NCBI GenBank assembly: GCA_030523275.1
Contig: JAUNIX010000026.1
Span: 1 to 45,659, forward strand
Direction: 5' to 3'
DNA length: 45,659 nucleotides
Origin: Lachnospiraceae bacterium
GTDB taxonomy: Bacteria > Bacillota > Clostridia > Lachnospirales > Lachnospiraceae
Of this stretch, positions 25,721-34,331 are shown piece after piece. A model generated the notes under the pieces. That model was not told where the DNA came from. It saw nothing but the letters and a program-made list of their open reading frames with translations, and searched no databases. The translations under genes were made by a program, and so were the position numbers. Position 1 is the first letter of the stretch. The number at the start of each line of letters is the position of its first letter.

Positions 25721-26376
25721 AAGGCTTATTGATCAAAGATTACTATTTACTAAAAAAGCAAGGCCGATTCTTACTTACTGTGTTTATAATCGCTCTCATC
25801 GTTATCATGTTGAACAAACAAGGATCCTCCTTTGCTGTGAGTTACCTCACTCTCACATCCGCATTTTTAAGTTTAAGCACGATCAGTTATGATGAATATG
25901 ACAATGGAAATTCATTTTTGTTTACTCTGCCATTTAAAAGAAGGACTTATGTGTATGAAAAGTACCTATTGGGGTTCATTATGGGTGGAAGTGTATGGTT
26001 ATTATCCACAGTGCTCTCCTTCCTACATGATTATTTCATAACGCCTAGTCTTCAAATCATGGAATGGTGGATCTCTTATAGCAATATCATGACGATATTC
26101 CTATTCTTTTTTGCTATCTTTGTTCCGCTCCATTTAAAGTTTGGAAGTGACAAAGGGCGTGTCGTTTCTGCTATTTTATTTGGAATTGTATTTGCCGTTT
26201 TTTACGTTGTTAGTAAAATAAAAAGTGCTGTCGGTATCGATTTTAAAGCGTTTCTACCATCTTTACCGATTCAAAATTTGGGATTTATCAGTGGTATGCT
26301 ATTTGTACTTTCTCTCATTGCCCTGAGCATTTCCATTGGTATCAGTCAAACAATCATCAAACAAAAAGAATTTTAA
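25717..26376 (+). CDS. ABC-2-type permease
   Basis: A 219-residue membrane protein with about six hydrophobic segments and the ABC-2 permease start MKGLLIKDYYLLKKQGR, followed by an early SYDEYDNGNSFLFTLPFKR cytosolic loop typical of the ABC-2_membrane_5 group found next to YtrA-type regulators. It overlaps the ATPase gene by 4 bp, so the two are coupled. The operon ends in the terminator at 26393-26426. Confidence 0.88.
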   Translation: MKGLLIKDYYLLKKQGRFLLTVFIIALIVIMLNKQGSSFAVSYLTLTSAFLSLSTISYDEYDNGNSFLFTLPFKRRTYVYEKYLLGFIMGGSVWLLSTVLSFLHDYFITPSLQIMEWWISYSNIMTIFLFFFAIFVPLHLKFGSDKGRVVSAILFGIVFAVFYVVSKIKSAVGIDFKAFLPSLPIQNLGFISGMLFVLSLIALSISIGISQTIIKQKEF

Positions 26377-26392
26377 TCGGTCAAACGTATGA

Positions 26393-26426
26393 AACCAGTC
26401 CTATCGTTAGGGCTGGTTCATTTTTT
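26393..26426 (+). terminator. Terminator of the GntR-ABC operon
   Basis: Stem AACCAGTCC / GGGCTGGTT (one G:T) with an 8-nt loop, then CATTTTTT. The last stem base is also the last base of the convergent spoIIR stop codon. Confidence 0.82.
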
Positions 26427-27047
26427 GTCTTTCCAGTGTTTTTCTACCAATTTTTTTATATAGCTTTTATATTTCACATTCACTGTTTTACCTTCAAACA
26501 TAGCCTCTAATTTTTCTTTGTCCTTTGGATTTTCCAAAACATGATTGGAATCAATCAGGCAAAAAGAAGGATATAAAATACACCACCAGTTTTTTCCTTT
26601 CGCTTTTCCAAGATCAATGCGCATCGCCTCATAAATGCCTGCTGGTACGATCGTCTGCCCATATTTTCGCATTGGAAAAAATTCCTTTGTAAAATAAATG
26701 GCAACTGTAGCATCTGTCCCGTAAGTGTTTAAAGTATTTTGGACGGTTTGTTCTAAGTCCTGTCGATGCGCTAAAATCTGTCTTCGCATCTGTGATTTAT
26801 CAGACACCTTTGATATATTTTGTTCCATATATCGCAATACGGTTTCCCGTACTGCCATTTTTTCTTGTTGATGAATATTTTGGTCACTTTCTGCGCGAAT
26901 ATGAAACCGAATCAAATCCAGATTCGTATAATCTTCGTATTGATTTTGTGTTGTATGTGCAAACGTGAAATAATTTCTCGAGATAAAAAGAAAAACGAAG
27001 ATTCCAAGCCATATGAGAAATCTTCGTTTTGTATTTCGATGTAACAT
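26418..27047 (-). CDS. spoIIR: Stage II sporulation protein R
   Basis: SpoIIR is secreted from the forespore and triggers SpoIIGA to process pro-sigma-E in the mother cell. The 209-residue protein has a signal/anchor helix (about 8-26) and the family motifs LIRFHIRAESD near 45, VRETVLRYM, and the cysteine-containing GKNWWCILYPSFCLID near 150-165. AAGGAGG precedes the ATG, but is partly buried in an 8-bp hairpin (27058-27080). I find no clear sigma-F promoter in the 60-bp gap to the transaldolase gene. Confidence 0.92.
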   Translation of the reverse strand: MLHRNTKRRFLIWLGIFVFLFISRNYFTFAHTTQNQYEDYTNLDLIRFHIRAESDQNIHQQEKMAVRETVLRYMEQNISKVSDKSQMRRQILAHRQDLEQTVQNTLNTYGTDATVAIYFTKEFFPMRKYGQTIVPAGIYEAMRIDLGKAKGKNWWCILYPSFCLIDSNHVLENPKDKEKLEAMFEGKTVNVKYKSYIKKLVEKHWKDKK

Positions 27048-27057
27048 TTTTTGTCCT

Positions 27058-27080
27058 CCTTATGACCTTCTATCATAAGG
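27058..27080 (-). promoter_or_regulatory. Hairpin overlapping the spoIIR ribosome-binding site
   Basis: CCTTATGA / TCATAAGG, a perfect 8-bp stem with a 7-nt loop, whose 3' arm on the minus strand contains the first bases of AAGGAGG. It could slow translation of spoIIR. Confidence 0.4.
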
Positions 27081-27108
27081 ATTGACACTTTTTCAATTTT
27101 TTAAACGA

Positions 27109-27801
27109 TTATTCAAAATCTAACATCGTTTTGCCGTCACCGCAACAACCTTCAAAATCACGGATAAATACTCCAACTGCATCTTCCGCAACTCCGTTAT
27201 AAGCTAATTTCTCCAATGCATCAGAACCAACCGTCACAGAACCGATCCCTGCCTTTGCCATATCCAAAATCTGCTGTGAATTTTTGAAACTTGCTCCTAA
27301 AACTTCTGCTTCATAACCAGCCGCCTTGACTGCTGTATGAATGTCAATGGCAATTTTTACCCCGTCATATCCTAATACATCTAAACGATTCACATATGGA
27401 GCCAGGAATTTGGCACCTGCTTTGGCCGCCATAAAAGCTGGCATAACACCATAAATAGCGGTTGCGGTTACATTAATTCCTTTTTTTGATAAAATGGAGA
27501 TTGCTTTTAATCCGTTTGCAGTAACAGGCACTTTCACATACATATTAATCTTACTTTTTCCAAGAACTTCTACCATATGTTCTGCTTCTTTTACCATGTC
27601 TTCTGTCTCTGTAGAGATCACTTGTGCATGTAAATCTGTACCTTCCGGCATTAAGGCAATGATTTTCTTTAACTGATCCATTGGATCAGGATTTCCTGTT
27701 TTACTCAAAATAGTTGGATTTGTTGTCACTCCATCATATGGGTACATATCAAAAAAACCTTCAATTTTTGTTAAATCTGCATCATCAATCAAAATTTTCA
27801 T
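27109..27801 (-). CDS. Transaldolase-like / fructose-6-phosphate aldolase family protein
   Basis: A 230-residue class I aldolase of the TalC/FsaA group: DGVTTNPTILSKTG (23-36), Schiff-base lysine K90 in MYVKVPVT, then ITATAIYGVMPA-like, FLAPYVNRLD and a late GSVTVGSDAL. These enzymes either transfer dihydroxyacetone in the pentose phosphate pathway or cleave/form fructose 6-phosphate; sequence reading alone cannot separate the two. GGAG lies about 9 nt before the ATG at 27801. It is probably transcribed alone between the germination operon and spoIIR. Confidence 0.9.
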   Translation of the reverse strand: MKILIDDADLTKIEGFFDMYPYDGVTTNPTILSKTGNPDPMDQLKKIIALMPEGTDLHAQVISTETEDMVKEAEHMVEVLGKSKINMYVKVPVTANGLKAISILSKKGINVTATAIYGVMPAFMAAKAGAKFLAPYVNRLDVLGYDGVKIAIDIHTAVKAAGYEAEVLGASFKNSQQILDMAKAGIGSVTVGSDALEKLAYNGVAEDAVGVFIRDFEGCCGDGKTMLDFE

Positions 27802-27871
27802 TCTATCAGTCTCCTTTTTTATACTTTTTCTAACTTCTAATGAAAGTGTATCATAAAAGAAAACATACCGA

Positions 27872-27893
27872 AATAGGAAATATTGTTCCTATT
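27872..27893 (-). terminator. Weak terminator of the germination operon
   Basis: AATAGGAA / TTCCTATT perfect 8-bp stem with a 6-nt loop overlapping the GerAB-like stop codon. The downstream T content on the minus strand is only moderate (TTTCGGTATGTTTTC). Confidence 0.4.
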
Positions 27894-29385
27894 CCACCAT
27901 CGGCAAATCTGTTCGTATTGTAATCTTGGGCACCTTTTTTGCTCCCGCAAGATAGTCGCCAAGAGTGGTCTCTCTATGATTACGTTCTGCCAATTCAACT
28001 AAGGTATTTCCTAATGCTGCATTTGAACTTTGGTCAGCTTTTACAAACTCCTCCATCGATTTGTCCGTTTGAAATAATAATACCGTCTTAGCATAATCCT
28101 GATCTACCTTCCACTGGTTCTGTAACTGTTTCCAGTTCGCATTCTTCCCAATGATCATCGCTTTTAAATGACCAAGTTCCAACTCTTTTGCCTGCCCTTT
28201 CTGAAAATTTGTTTCCACTTCTTCCCAGTTTTTTCCCTGAGCGACAATACATTCATTTTCTGGTAAAAAAAAGCTGACTTTCCAAACATTCTGTTCCATC
28301 TCAATCCCCATCGCCAACACATAATCTCTTTCCTCAATGTTTATATGTTTTGGGGCACATCCTGTTGCAATCAACATAATGACCGACAATGCTGTCACCG
28401 CAGCAAATCGTTTTTGCTTTGGATCCCCAAGCCACGGTAAAATGATAGCAAGTGGAATATCAATCCACAGCAAATAGGTCTGGAAATCTGCCATCAATTC
28501 CGTTAAATCAAACCGATTCCAACCAACCGCTACAAATACCACACCATAGAAAATCCAAGCGATCGGATTCCTTTTTAGGCTTTTTTCTGAACTGATCTCC
28601 TTACTCCAATAATAAGTGCCATAAAAACAGTATGCACTAAAAATTGCAAATAAACTCAAGATCCAAAATGCAAGAATAAAGATATCTAAACGCTCCACAA
28701 ATCCACCTGGAAAGCGTACCATCTGAATCATCGTTACAACCGGAAAATCACTGCTCTCTGCCATACGATAACCGTACATACCAATCGTTACGACAAAAAC
28801 CAAAATATTTAATAAAAAAACAAAGGTAAGTGCTTTCGCCTTTTCCTTCCGTTTACCATGAAAAAATATCAATATTTCCATAGAACAAAAGCATAAAAAT
28901 ACTTGTACACTTTTTGTTGGTTGAAAATCATTTTGTATCAGATAGTTGAAATGAACATCTTTGATCGCCAAAGCTAAAACGAAAAATAATGGTAAAAATA
29001 CAAACCAAAATAATAATTCCATTAATCTAGCCCGTTCTTCCCTTCCGCCACGGTTCGCATAGATGGTAAGCACTAGTACGGGAAAAAATAAAAACCATCC
29101 ACTTGCTCCTTTTAGCAACATTTTTGATACAAGCAACTTCATTAGGCTACCTAGAAAACATGCATATAGAAAGAATCGAATCGTATAGATTGTTTTTCGA
29201 ACTTTCCCTACCCGTTCAATATTATAATTTTGTCCAAGCCACAAAAAGTAGATAGCATAAATGAGGGCTCCTGCCATTCCGACAAGTAACTGCTGCATAT
29301 TTTGTGCCATTGCCGATAAAAACAATCCCGTTGTACTAAATAACTCAATCATTAACGTTCGTTTCATCTGACGATCTGTAATCAT
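27889..29385 (-). CDS. Spore germination receptor protein: GerAB permease fused to GerAC N-terminal domain
   Basis: A 498-residue protein. Residues 1 to about 340 hold ten or so membrane helices in the order of the GerAB/GerKB germinant permeases. The last helix ends LIATGC near 343, a lipobox-like sequence. What follows (about 350-498, IEERDYVLAMGIEME ... KELELGHLKAMIIGK) matches the N-terminal domain of GerAC lipoproteins; the GerAC C-terminal domain is absent. No separate gerAC gene follows. It lies 26 bp downstream of gerAA in one operon. Receptor function in the spore inner membrane is inferred from family and partner. Confidence 0.75.
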   Translation of the reverse strand: MITDRQMKRTLMIELFSTTGLFLSAMAQNMQQLLVGMAGALIYAIYFLWLGQNYNIERVGKVRKTIYTIRFFLYACFLGSLMKLLVSKMLLKGASGWFLFFPVLVLTIYANRGGREERARLMELLFWFVFLPLFFVLALAIKDVHFNYLIQNDFQPTKSVQVFLCFCSMEILIFFHGKRKEKAKALTFVFLLNILVFVVTIGMYGYRMAESSDFPVVTMIQMVRFPGGFVERLDIFILAFWILSLFAIFSAYCFYGTYYWSKEISSEKSLKRNPIAWIFYGVVFVAVGWNRFDLTELMADFQTYLLWIDIPLAIILPWLGDPKQKRFAAVTALSVIMLIATGCAPKHINIEERDYVLAMGIEMEQNVWKVSFFLPENECIVAQGKNWEEVETNFQKGQAKELELGHLKAMIIGKNANWKQLQNQWKVDQDYAKTVLLFQTDKSMEEFVKADQSSNAALGNTLVELAERNHRETTLGDYLAGAKKVPKITIRTDLPMVE

Positions 29386-29411
29386 AATCTATTTTCTCCA
29401 TATATTGAAAT

Positions 29412-30872
29412 TTATTTTGATGACTGTCTAATTCTTGCTCCATCACGCGTAAAGCCCGGTCGTATCTTCAGTTTTCTCCACGGCATACGTACCAAATAGT
29501 CATTTTCCTCACCGCCATGAACCGTTGGTGATAGATATGGTATACCGTAACTTTCAAGACTGCACAAATGAATCGCAATTGCCAGCCAGCCAAGGAAAAA
29601 GCCATATAAACCCCAAAAAGAACAGACAGCAATCATAAAAAATTTAAGCAATCGAAAAGCTCCACGAAAACTTTCACTAGGAACGGAAAACGAAGCTATC
29701 GCTGTTAAAGATACAACAATGACAACAATCGTACTGACAAGCCCAGCCTCAACCGCTGCCTGTCCAACAATCAGACCTCCAACAATACCAATCGTCCCCC
29801 CTAGTTGTCCCGGCAAACGAATTCCGGCTTCCCGGAGCAATTCGAAAGCCAATTCCATCATTAAGACTTCAACAACAATCGGAAACGGCACACTTTCTCG
29901 AGCCTTAGCAAAGGATAAAATCAAATTTGTTGGTACCACTTCCGTGTGAAAGTTCGCAATTGCAATATAAAATGCCGGTAAACTGACTGCCATGATAGAT
30001 GAAATATACCGCAAAATCCTTGCGAAAGAAGCGATTTCCCATCGATTGTAATAATCATCTCCAGCCTGAAAAAAGACATTTAATGTCACTGGAAGTAATA
30101 ACACTCCGGGAGAGTTATCCACAACAACTGCAATTCTTCCCTCTAAAATTCCACTTGCAACTTTGTCTGGGCGTTCTGTATGTTGATATTGTGGGAACGG
30201 AGAGTTCACTTTTTTCTCTAAAAACTGTTCTAAAACTCCGCCATCTAAAATTCCATCCACATTTATCTGTCTAATTTCTGCTTTCAACTGCTCCAACATA
30301 TCCTGATGTACCAAATCTTCCATATAAAGAATGGCGATATCTGTCTTTGATCTCACTCCAACCTGCTGTTGTTCTACTTTTAAACGTGGATCACGAATTC
30401 TTCTTCGGATGAGAGCAGTACTAAAACGCAGACTTTCATTAAAACTATCTTTTGGTCCACGAATAGAAACTTCCTGCTCTGGTGATTGAATTCCACGATT
30501 TGGAAATTTTTTGCTCGAAACTTGAATCGCAAAATCACATTCATCAAAAAAGACCACTGTATTACCCGATAGAATATTGGTAATTGCCTCTTCCATATCA
30601 AAAATCTGCTTACGATCAGCACTCTCAATAATCCAATTCTCAATTGAATCTGGATAATTCGTCAATGACTCGCTTAACAGTGGGCGTATCACAGAATCCT
30701 GAATCATAACGGCATCAATCAGACCATCTGCATACATAAGATAACATTCATGTTTATGTCTAACCCCAATGGAAAATTTTTTATGAATCAAATCATCACA
30801 GTTTTTAAACCGTTGTTCTAAATAAGCAATATTTACTTGTAAATCATCTGAAATAAATGTTTTGACCTGCAT
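29412..30872 (-). CDS. GerA-family spore germination receptor subunit A
   Basis: A 486-residue GerAA/SpoVAF-type protein. A soluble N-terminal part (about 1-240) includes VDGLIDAVMIQ-like and GPKDSFNESLRFSTALIRRRI, followed by PDKVASGILEGRIAVVVDNSP and a membrane region with about five helices (RLPGQLGGTIGIVGGLIVGQAAVEAG). The ATG at 30872 has AAAGGAG 7 nt upstream. A 26-codon longer frame would start inside the upstream ALDH terminator and is rejected. The sigma-G promoter at 30890-30919 puts expression in the forespore, as expected for a germinant receptor. Confidence 0.92.
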   Translation of the reverse strand: MQVKTFISDDLQVNIAYLEQRFKNCDDLIHKKFSIGVRHKHECYLMYADGLIDAVMIQDSVIRPLLSESLTNYPDSIENWIIESADRKQIFDMEEAITNILSGNTVVFFDECDFAIQVSSKKFPNRGIQSPEQEVSIRGPKDSFNESLRFSTALIRRRIRDPRLKVEQQQVGVRSKTDIAILYMEDLVHQDMLEQLKAEIRQINVDGILDGGVLEQFLEKKVNSPFPQYQHTERPDKVASGILEGRIAVVVDNSPGVLLLPVTLNVFFQAGDDYYNRWEIASFARILRYISSIMAVSLPAFYIAIANFHTEVVPTNLILSFAKARESVPFPIVVEVLMMELAFELLREAGIRLPGQLGGTIGIVGGLIVGQAAVEAGLVSTIVVIVVSLTAIASFSVPSESFRGAFRLLKFFMIAVCSFWGLYGFFLGWLAIAIHLCSLESYGIPYLSPTVHGGEENDYLVRMPWRKLKIRPGFTRDGARIRQSSK

Positions 30873-30889
30873 ACTAACTCCTTTTGAGA

Positions 30890-30919
30890 TAGTATGAGAA
30901 AAAAAGAAAAAAATATTCA
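30890..30919 (-). promoter_or_regulatory. Sigma-G promoter of the germination operon
   Basis: On the minus strand TGAATA (30914-30919), exactly 17 nt, then CATACTA (30890-30896). This is a full match to the Bacillus sigma-G consensus as I know it (TGMATA-N17/18-CATACTA). Transcription would start about 10 bp before the ATG at 30872, just including the ribosome site. Confidence 0.8.
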
Positions 30920-30970
30920 ATAAAAAAACACCTATTAGATACTCAATCATTTTATGACTATCTAATAGGT
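30918..30970 (-). terminator. Terminator of the ADH-ALDH operon
   Basis: Perfect 12-bp stem ACCTATTAGATA / TATCTAATAGGT (30930-30970) with a 17-nt loop, followed on the minus strand by GTTTTTTTATTG. It ends where the sigma-G -35 element begins. Confidence 0.88.
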
Positions 30971-30977
30971 ACTTAAT

Positions 30978-32357
30978 TTATTTTAAAAATACATGAATCA
31001 ATTTGTCATATATTTTTCGATATGGTTGATAGCGCATCGGAAGATCAAGCCATGTCTTTTTGTCAACCACGCTTTTATAATGGCTAAAGGTATCAAAACC
31101 CTCTTTTCCATGATAGGAACCCATTCCACTTTCACCAAAACCACCAAATCCCATCTCACTTGTAGCAAGATGGATGATGGTATCGTTGACACAGCCACCA
31201 CCAAAACTGCATCTCGATGTTACTTTAGAAATGACTTCTTTATCTGAACTAAACAAATAGAGTGCTAACGGATGTGCCATTGAATTAATCTTTTGAATCA
31301 CCTGATCAAGAGAATCGTATGTCAAAATTGGCATGATCGGACCAAAGATTTCTTCTTGCATCACCGCATCATCGAAGGTCACATGATCCATAACCGTCGG
31401 TTCTATCTGCAAAGTAGCACTATCCGATTTTCCCCCATAAACTACTTTTTCAGAATCAATCAAGCCACAAACTCGTTTAAAATGTTTTTCATTAATGATC
31501 TTACCATAATTTTTATTCTTTAATGGCTGCTTTCCATATTGCTTACGAATTTGCTTTTTGACTTCATTTACAAAGACATCTTTGATTTTGGCATCGCATA
31601 AAATATAATCTGGTGCCACACAAGTCTGTCCACAATTTAGGTATTTTCCAAATACCACTCGTTTCGCCGCCAATTTAATATTAGTACTTTCTTCTATGAT
31701 ACAAGGGCTTTTTCCCCCTAATTCTAAAGTCACAGGAGTTAAATGTCGAGAGGCATGCTCCATAACTACTTTTCCAACCGCCTGACTACCTGTAAAGAAA
31801 ATGTAATCAAATTTCTCTTCTAATAAATAAGTATTTTCCGCACGCCCTCCAGTCACAACCGCAACATCCTTTTCATCAAAACATTCATGAATGATTTTTG
31901 CCATAATTTCGCTTGTATGAGGAGAATAAGCACTCGGCTTTATCACGACAGTATTACCTGCAGCAAGTGCATCCACCAATGGCTCCATTGTCAATAAAAA
32001 CGGATAGTTCCATGGACTCATGATCAATACAACTCCATATGGAGATGGCTTTTTATAACTTCTGGAATGAAATTGTGCCAATGGAGTCCAAACCGTTTTT
32101 TCTTTGGCAAAGCGTTTGATATGCTTTAACATGTAACTGATTTCACTTAAAGTTAGACCAGTTTCACACATATAGCTTTCAAATGCACTTTTTCCCAAAT
32201 CTTTTTTAATTGCCTGATTAATCTCATCTTCATATTTACGGATACAAATCTGCAGTTTCGTTAAAGCCTCTATCCTTCTTTCCACAGGGAGTGTTGCACC
32301 TGTATAAAACCATTTACGTTGTTTCTTTACGATTTCTCTAATCTGCACTTCGTTCAT
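30978..32357 (-). CDS. NAD(P)-dependent aldehyde dehydrogenase
   Basis: A 459-residue ALDH-superfamily enzyme of the class 3 / fatty aldehyde type, shorter than class 1/2. It has SPWNYPF (114-120), FTGSQAVGK (188-196), the general base E212 in LELGGKSP and the nucleophile C246 in NCGQTC. The C-terminal segment is hydrophobic and basic, as in membrane-associated class 3 members. It starts 12 bp after the iron-containing alcohol dehydrogenase gene, so the pair probably interconverts an alcohol, its aldehyde and the acid. Substrate unknown. Confidence 0.92.
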   Translation of the reverse strand: MNEVQIREIVKKQRKWFYTGATLPVERRIEALTKLQICIRKYEDEINQAIKKDLGKSAFESYMCETGLTLSEISYMLKHIKRFAKEKTVWTPLAQFHSRSYKKPSPYGVVLIMSPWNYPFLLTMEPLVDALAAGNTVVIKPSAYSPHTSEIMAKIIHECFDEKDVAVVTGGRAENTYLLEEKFDYIFFTGSQAVGKVVMEHASRHLTPVTLELGGKSPCIIEESTNIKLAAKRVVFGKYLNCGQTCVAPDYILCDAKIKDVFVNEVKKQIRKQYGKQPLKNKNYGKIINEKHFKRVCGLIDSEKVVYGGKSDSATLQIEPTVMDHVTFDDAVMQEEIFGPIMPILTYDSLDQVIQKINSMAHPLALYLFSSDKEVISKVTSRCSFGGGCVNDTIIHLATSEMGFGGFGESGMGSYHGKEGFDTFSHYKSVVDKKTWLDLPMRYQPYRKIYDKLIHVFLK

Positions 32358-32369
32358 CTCATATTCTCC

Positions 32370-33575
32370 TTACGCTTCTTCCATCAGCATATAGTAAAAC
32401 TTCTCTAATTCTTTCGCATTCATCAATACCGGAACTGGATACAATGGATTTGCCTCTTTATCCGCATAATGAGATAGCTTCGCAATATCCTCTTCCCGGA
32501 TTTCCTTTACGGTATCGCCAATGCCATAGCGCGTTTTCATATCTTTAATTGCCTCAATAAAAGCTTTCGCTGCTTCATCATCCGGCATTTTGTCATCAGC
32601 AACTCCTGCCGCAATTGCCAAATTTTTTAATTTCTTATGAATACATGTCCCATATTCTTCGAGAACAAACGGCAATAAAATGGCATTTGCCAGTCCATGA
32701 GGTACATTATATTCTCCACCAAGTGAATGAGCGACTGCGTGTACATATCCAACATATGATTTTGTAAAAGCACAACCTGCATAATAAGCTGCTTTTAGCA
32801 TATTTGCTCTTGCCTGAATATTTTTACCATTGAAATAAGCCTGATCGAGATTTTGAAAAATTAATTCTACTGCCATCAAAGCATCTTTTCTCGTACCCGG
32901 TGTTGTTGATTGCCCAATATAAGCTTCCACTGCATGTGTTAGGGCATCCATACCCGTTGTCGCTGTCACAAATGGAGGCAGACTAATCGTCACTCTCGGA
33001 TCAAGTACCGCATACCTTGGTATTAACGGAAAATCATTGATTGCATATTTATATCTGGTTTGTGCATCGGTAATCACAGCCGCCAAAGTCGTCTCACTTC
33101 CAGTTCCCGCAGTTGTTGGAATTGCAATTAATAACGGTAATCTTTTATGTACTTTTAAAATACCTTTCATCTTAGCAATCGATTGCTTTGGTTTTGCAAC
33201 TTTGGCACCAACTGCTTTTGCGCAGTCAATACTAGAACCGCCTCCAAAACCAATAATCGCTCTGCAATCATGTTTTTTATATAAATCCAACGCCTCATTG
33301 ACATTATCCGTGGTTGGATTAGCAACCGTCCTATCATACATGACGTAAACAATTCCCGCATCGATCAAAGCCAGTTCTAACTGCTTTGTCAATCCCAGAC
33401 GGCTAATATCTGCATCCGTAATAATCAAAACACTTTCATAATGTTTCTTATGCAAGATGTCTGGTATCTGTGTTACATCCTTTACAATTTTCGGTTTGCG
33501 ATATGGCAAAAACGGCAACGCAATTTTTAACCCTTTTTGAAATACTCTGCAATAGATTTTTTTCAATCGATTCAT
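32370..33575 (-). CDS. Iron-containing alcohol dehydrogenase
   Basis: A 401-residue group III dehydrogenase with the NAD-binding GGGSSIDCAKA (111-121), PTTAGTGSE (153-161) and the metal ligands D210, H214, H283 and H293 in the contexts DALTHAVE, HAVAHSLGG and PHG. It reduces aldehydes or ketones or oxidises alcohols; the substrate is not evident. It is encoded with an aldehyde dehydrogenase downstream and a GntR regulator upstream. The 67-bp gap to the regulator contains the GGCACTTGTT palindrome at 33604-33630. Confidence 0.93.
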   Translation of the reverse strand: MNRLKKIYCRVFQKGLKIALPFLPYRKPKIVKDVTQIPDILHKKHYESVLIITDADISRLGLTKQLELALIDAGIVYVMYDRTVANPTTDNVNEALDLYKKHDCRAIIGFGGGSSIDCAKAVGAKVAKPKQSIAKMKGILKVHKRLPLLIAIPTTAGTGSETTLAAVITDAQTRYKYAINDFPLIPRYAVLDPRVTISLPPFVTATTGMDALTHAVEAYIGQSTTPGTRKDALMAVELIFQNLDQAYFNGKNIQARANMLKAAYYAGCAFTKSYVGYVHAVAHSLGGEYNVPHGLANAILLPFVLEEYGTCIHKKLKNLAIAAGVADDKMPDDEAAKAFIEAIKDMKTRYGIGDTVKEIREEDIAKLSHYADKEANPLYPVPVLMNAKELEKFYYMLMEEA

Positions 33576-33603
33576 GTTTTTCCCTCTTCTCTAAAACGTA
33601 ACA

Positions 33604-33630
33604 GGCACTTGTTAATAAAAAACAAGTGCC
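33604..33630. promoter_or_regulatory. 10-bp palindrome between gntR and the ADH gene
   Basis: GGCACTTGTT / AACAAGTGCC, a perfect 10-bp inverted repeat with a 7-nt T/A-rich centre. There is no T-tract on either side, so it reads better as an operator (perhaps for the adjacent GntR regulator) than as a terminator; a leaky terminator is the alternative. Confidence 0.45.
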
Positions 33631-33642
33631 TTGGTATGCATG

Positions 33643-34314
33643 TTATGATTCTTGTATATTTCGGATCACTGTAATTTCCTGATTATAAATATGTGTTTTC
33701 ATAATTTTACGGGCTTTTTCTCCATCACCATTAAAAATTGCTTCTGTAATCAGGCGATGCTCCCGTAATAGCGTATCATGATAATCAAAATCTTTTACAT
33801 ATTCTAAACGATAACGGTAAATAAGCTCCCGTAAATTATTGACAATTGTTGTCAATCTCGGATTATCTACAATTTCAAAAATGACATCATGAAAATCCAT
33901 ATCTTTATCTGCAATTTCTGCTGTATCTCCTGATTCAATTGCCTTTTCGAAATCAACCAAAGCATGTTTTAACGCACGCTTTCCATCTTCGTCGATCCTC
34001 TCTGCTGCTAAATATGCACCTAATTCTTCCAATGCACAACGTACATCCAGAACATCCCGCAAATCTTTCTCTGTGATACGGGCAACTTCCGCTCCTTTTC
34101 TTGGAATCATGACAACCAACCCTTCCAGTTCCAATTTACGGATTGCCTCACGAACAGGTGTGCGACTAACGCCTAAACGTTCTGCTAATGCAATCTCCAT
34201 AAGTCGTTCCCCCGGAGCAAATTCTCCTGTAATGATTGCCTGACGTAAGATATTAAAGACTACATCACGAAGTGGCAGATATTCATTCATATTGACTTTC
34301 AATTTATCATTCAT
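33643..34314 (-). CDS. GntR-family (FadR/FCD) transcriptional regulator
   Basis: A 223-residue regulator with an N-terminal winged helix (about 8-75: LRDVVFNILRQAIITGEFAPGERL, LAERLGVSRTPVREAIRKLELEGLV) and a C-terminal FCD ligand domain (about 85-215) with DxxxH and histidines H147-region FHDVIFE and late H residues for a metal or carboxylate ligand. I chose the ATG at 34314, 9 nt after GGAGG; the ATG three codons upstream touches the ribosome site. It starts 17 bp after ispE but may control the ADH-ALDH pair downstream. Confidence 0.88.
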   Translation of the reverse strand: MNDKLKVNMNEYLPLRDVVFNILRQAIITGEFAPGERLMEIALAERLGVSRTPVREAIRKLELEGLVVMIPRKGAEVARITEKDLRDVLDVRCALEELGAYLAAERIDEDGKRALKHALVDFEKAIESGDTAEIADKDMDFHDVIFEIVDNPRLTTIVNNLRELIYRYRLEYVKDFDYHDTLLREHRLITEAIFNGDGEKARKIMKTHIYNQEITVIRNIQES

Positions 34315-34331
34315 TTTTTTCATCCTCCCCC

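Noticed and set aside
30873..30950. N-terminal extension of the GerAA frame with a hydrophobic segment
   Set aside because: The extra codons are the translation of the ALDH terminator and sigma-G promoter, with no ribosome site; AAAGGAG precedes the ATG at 30872.
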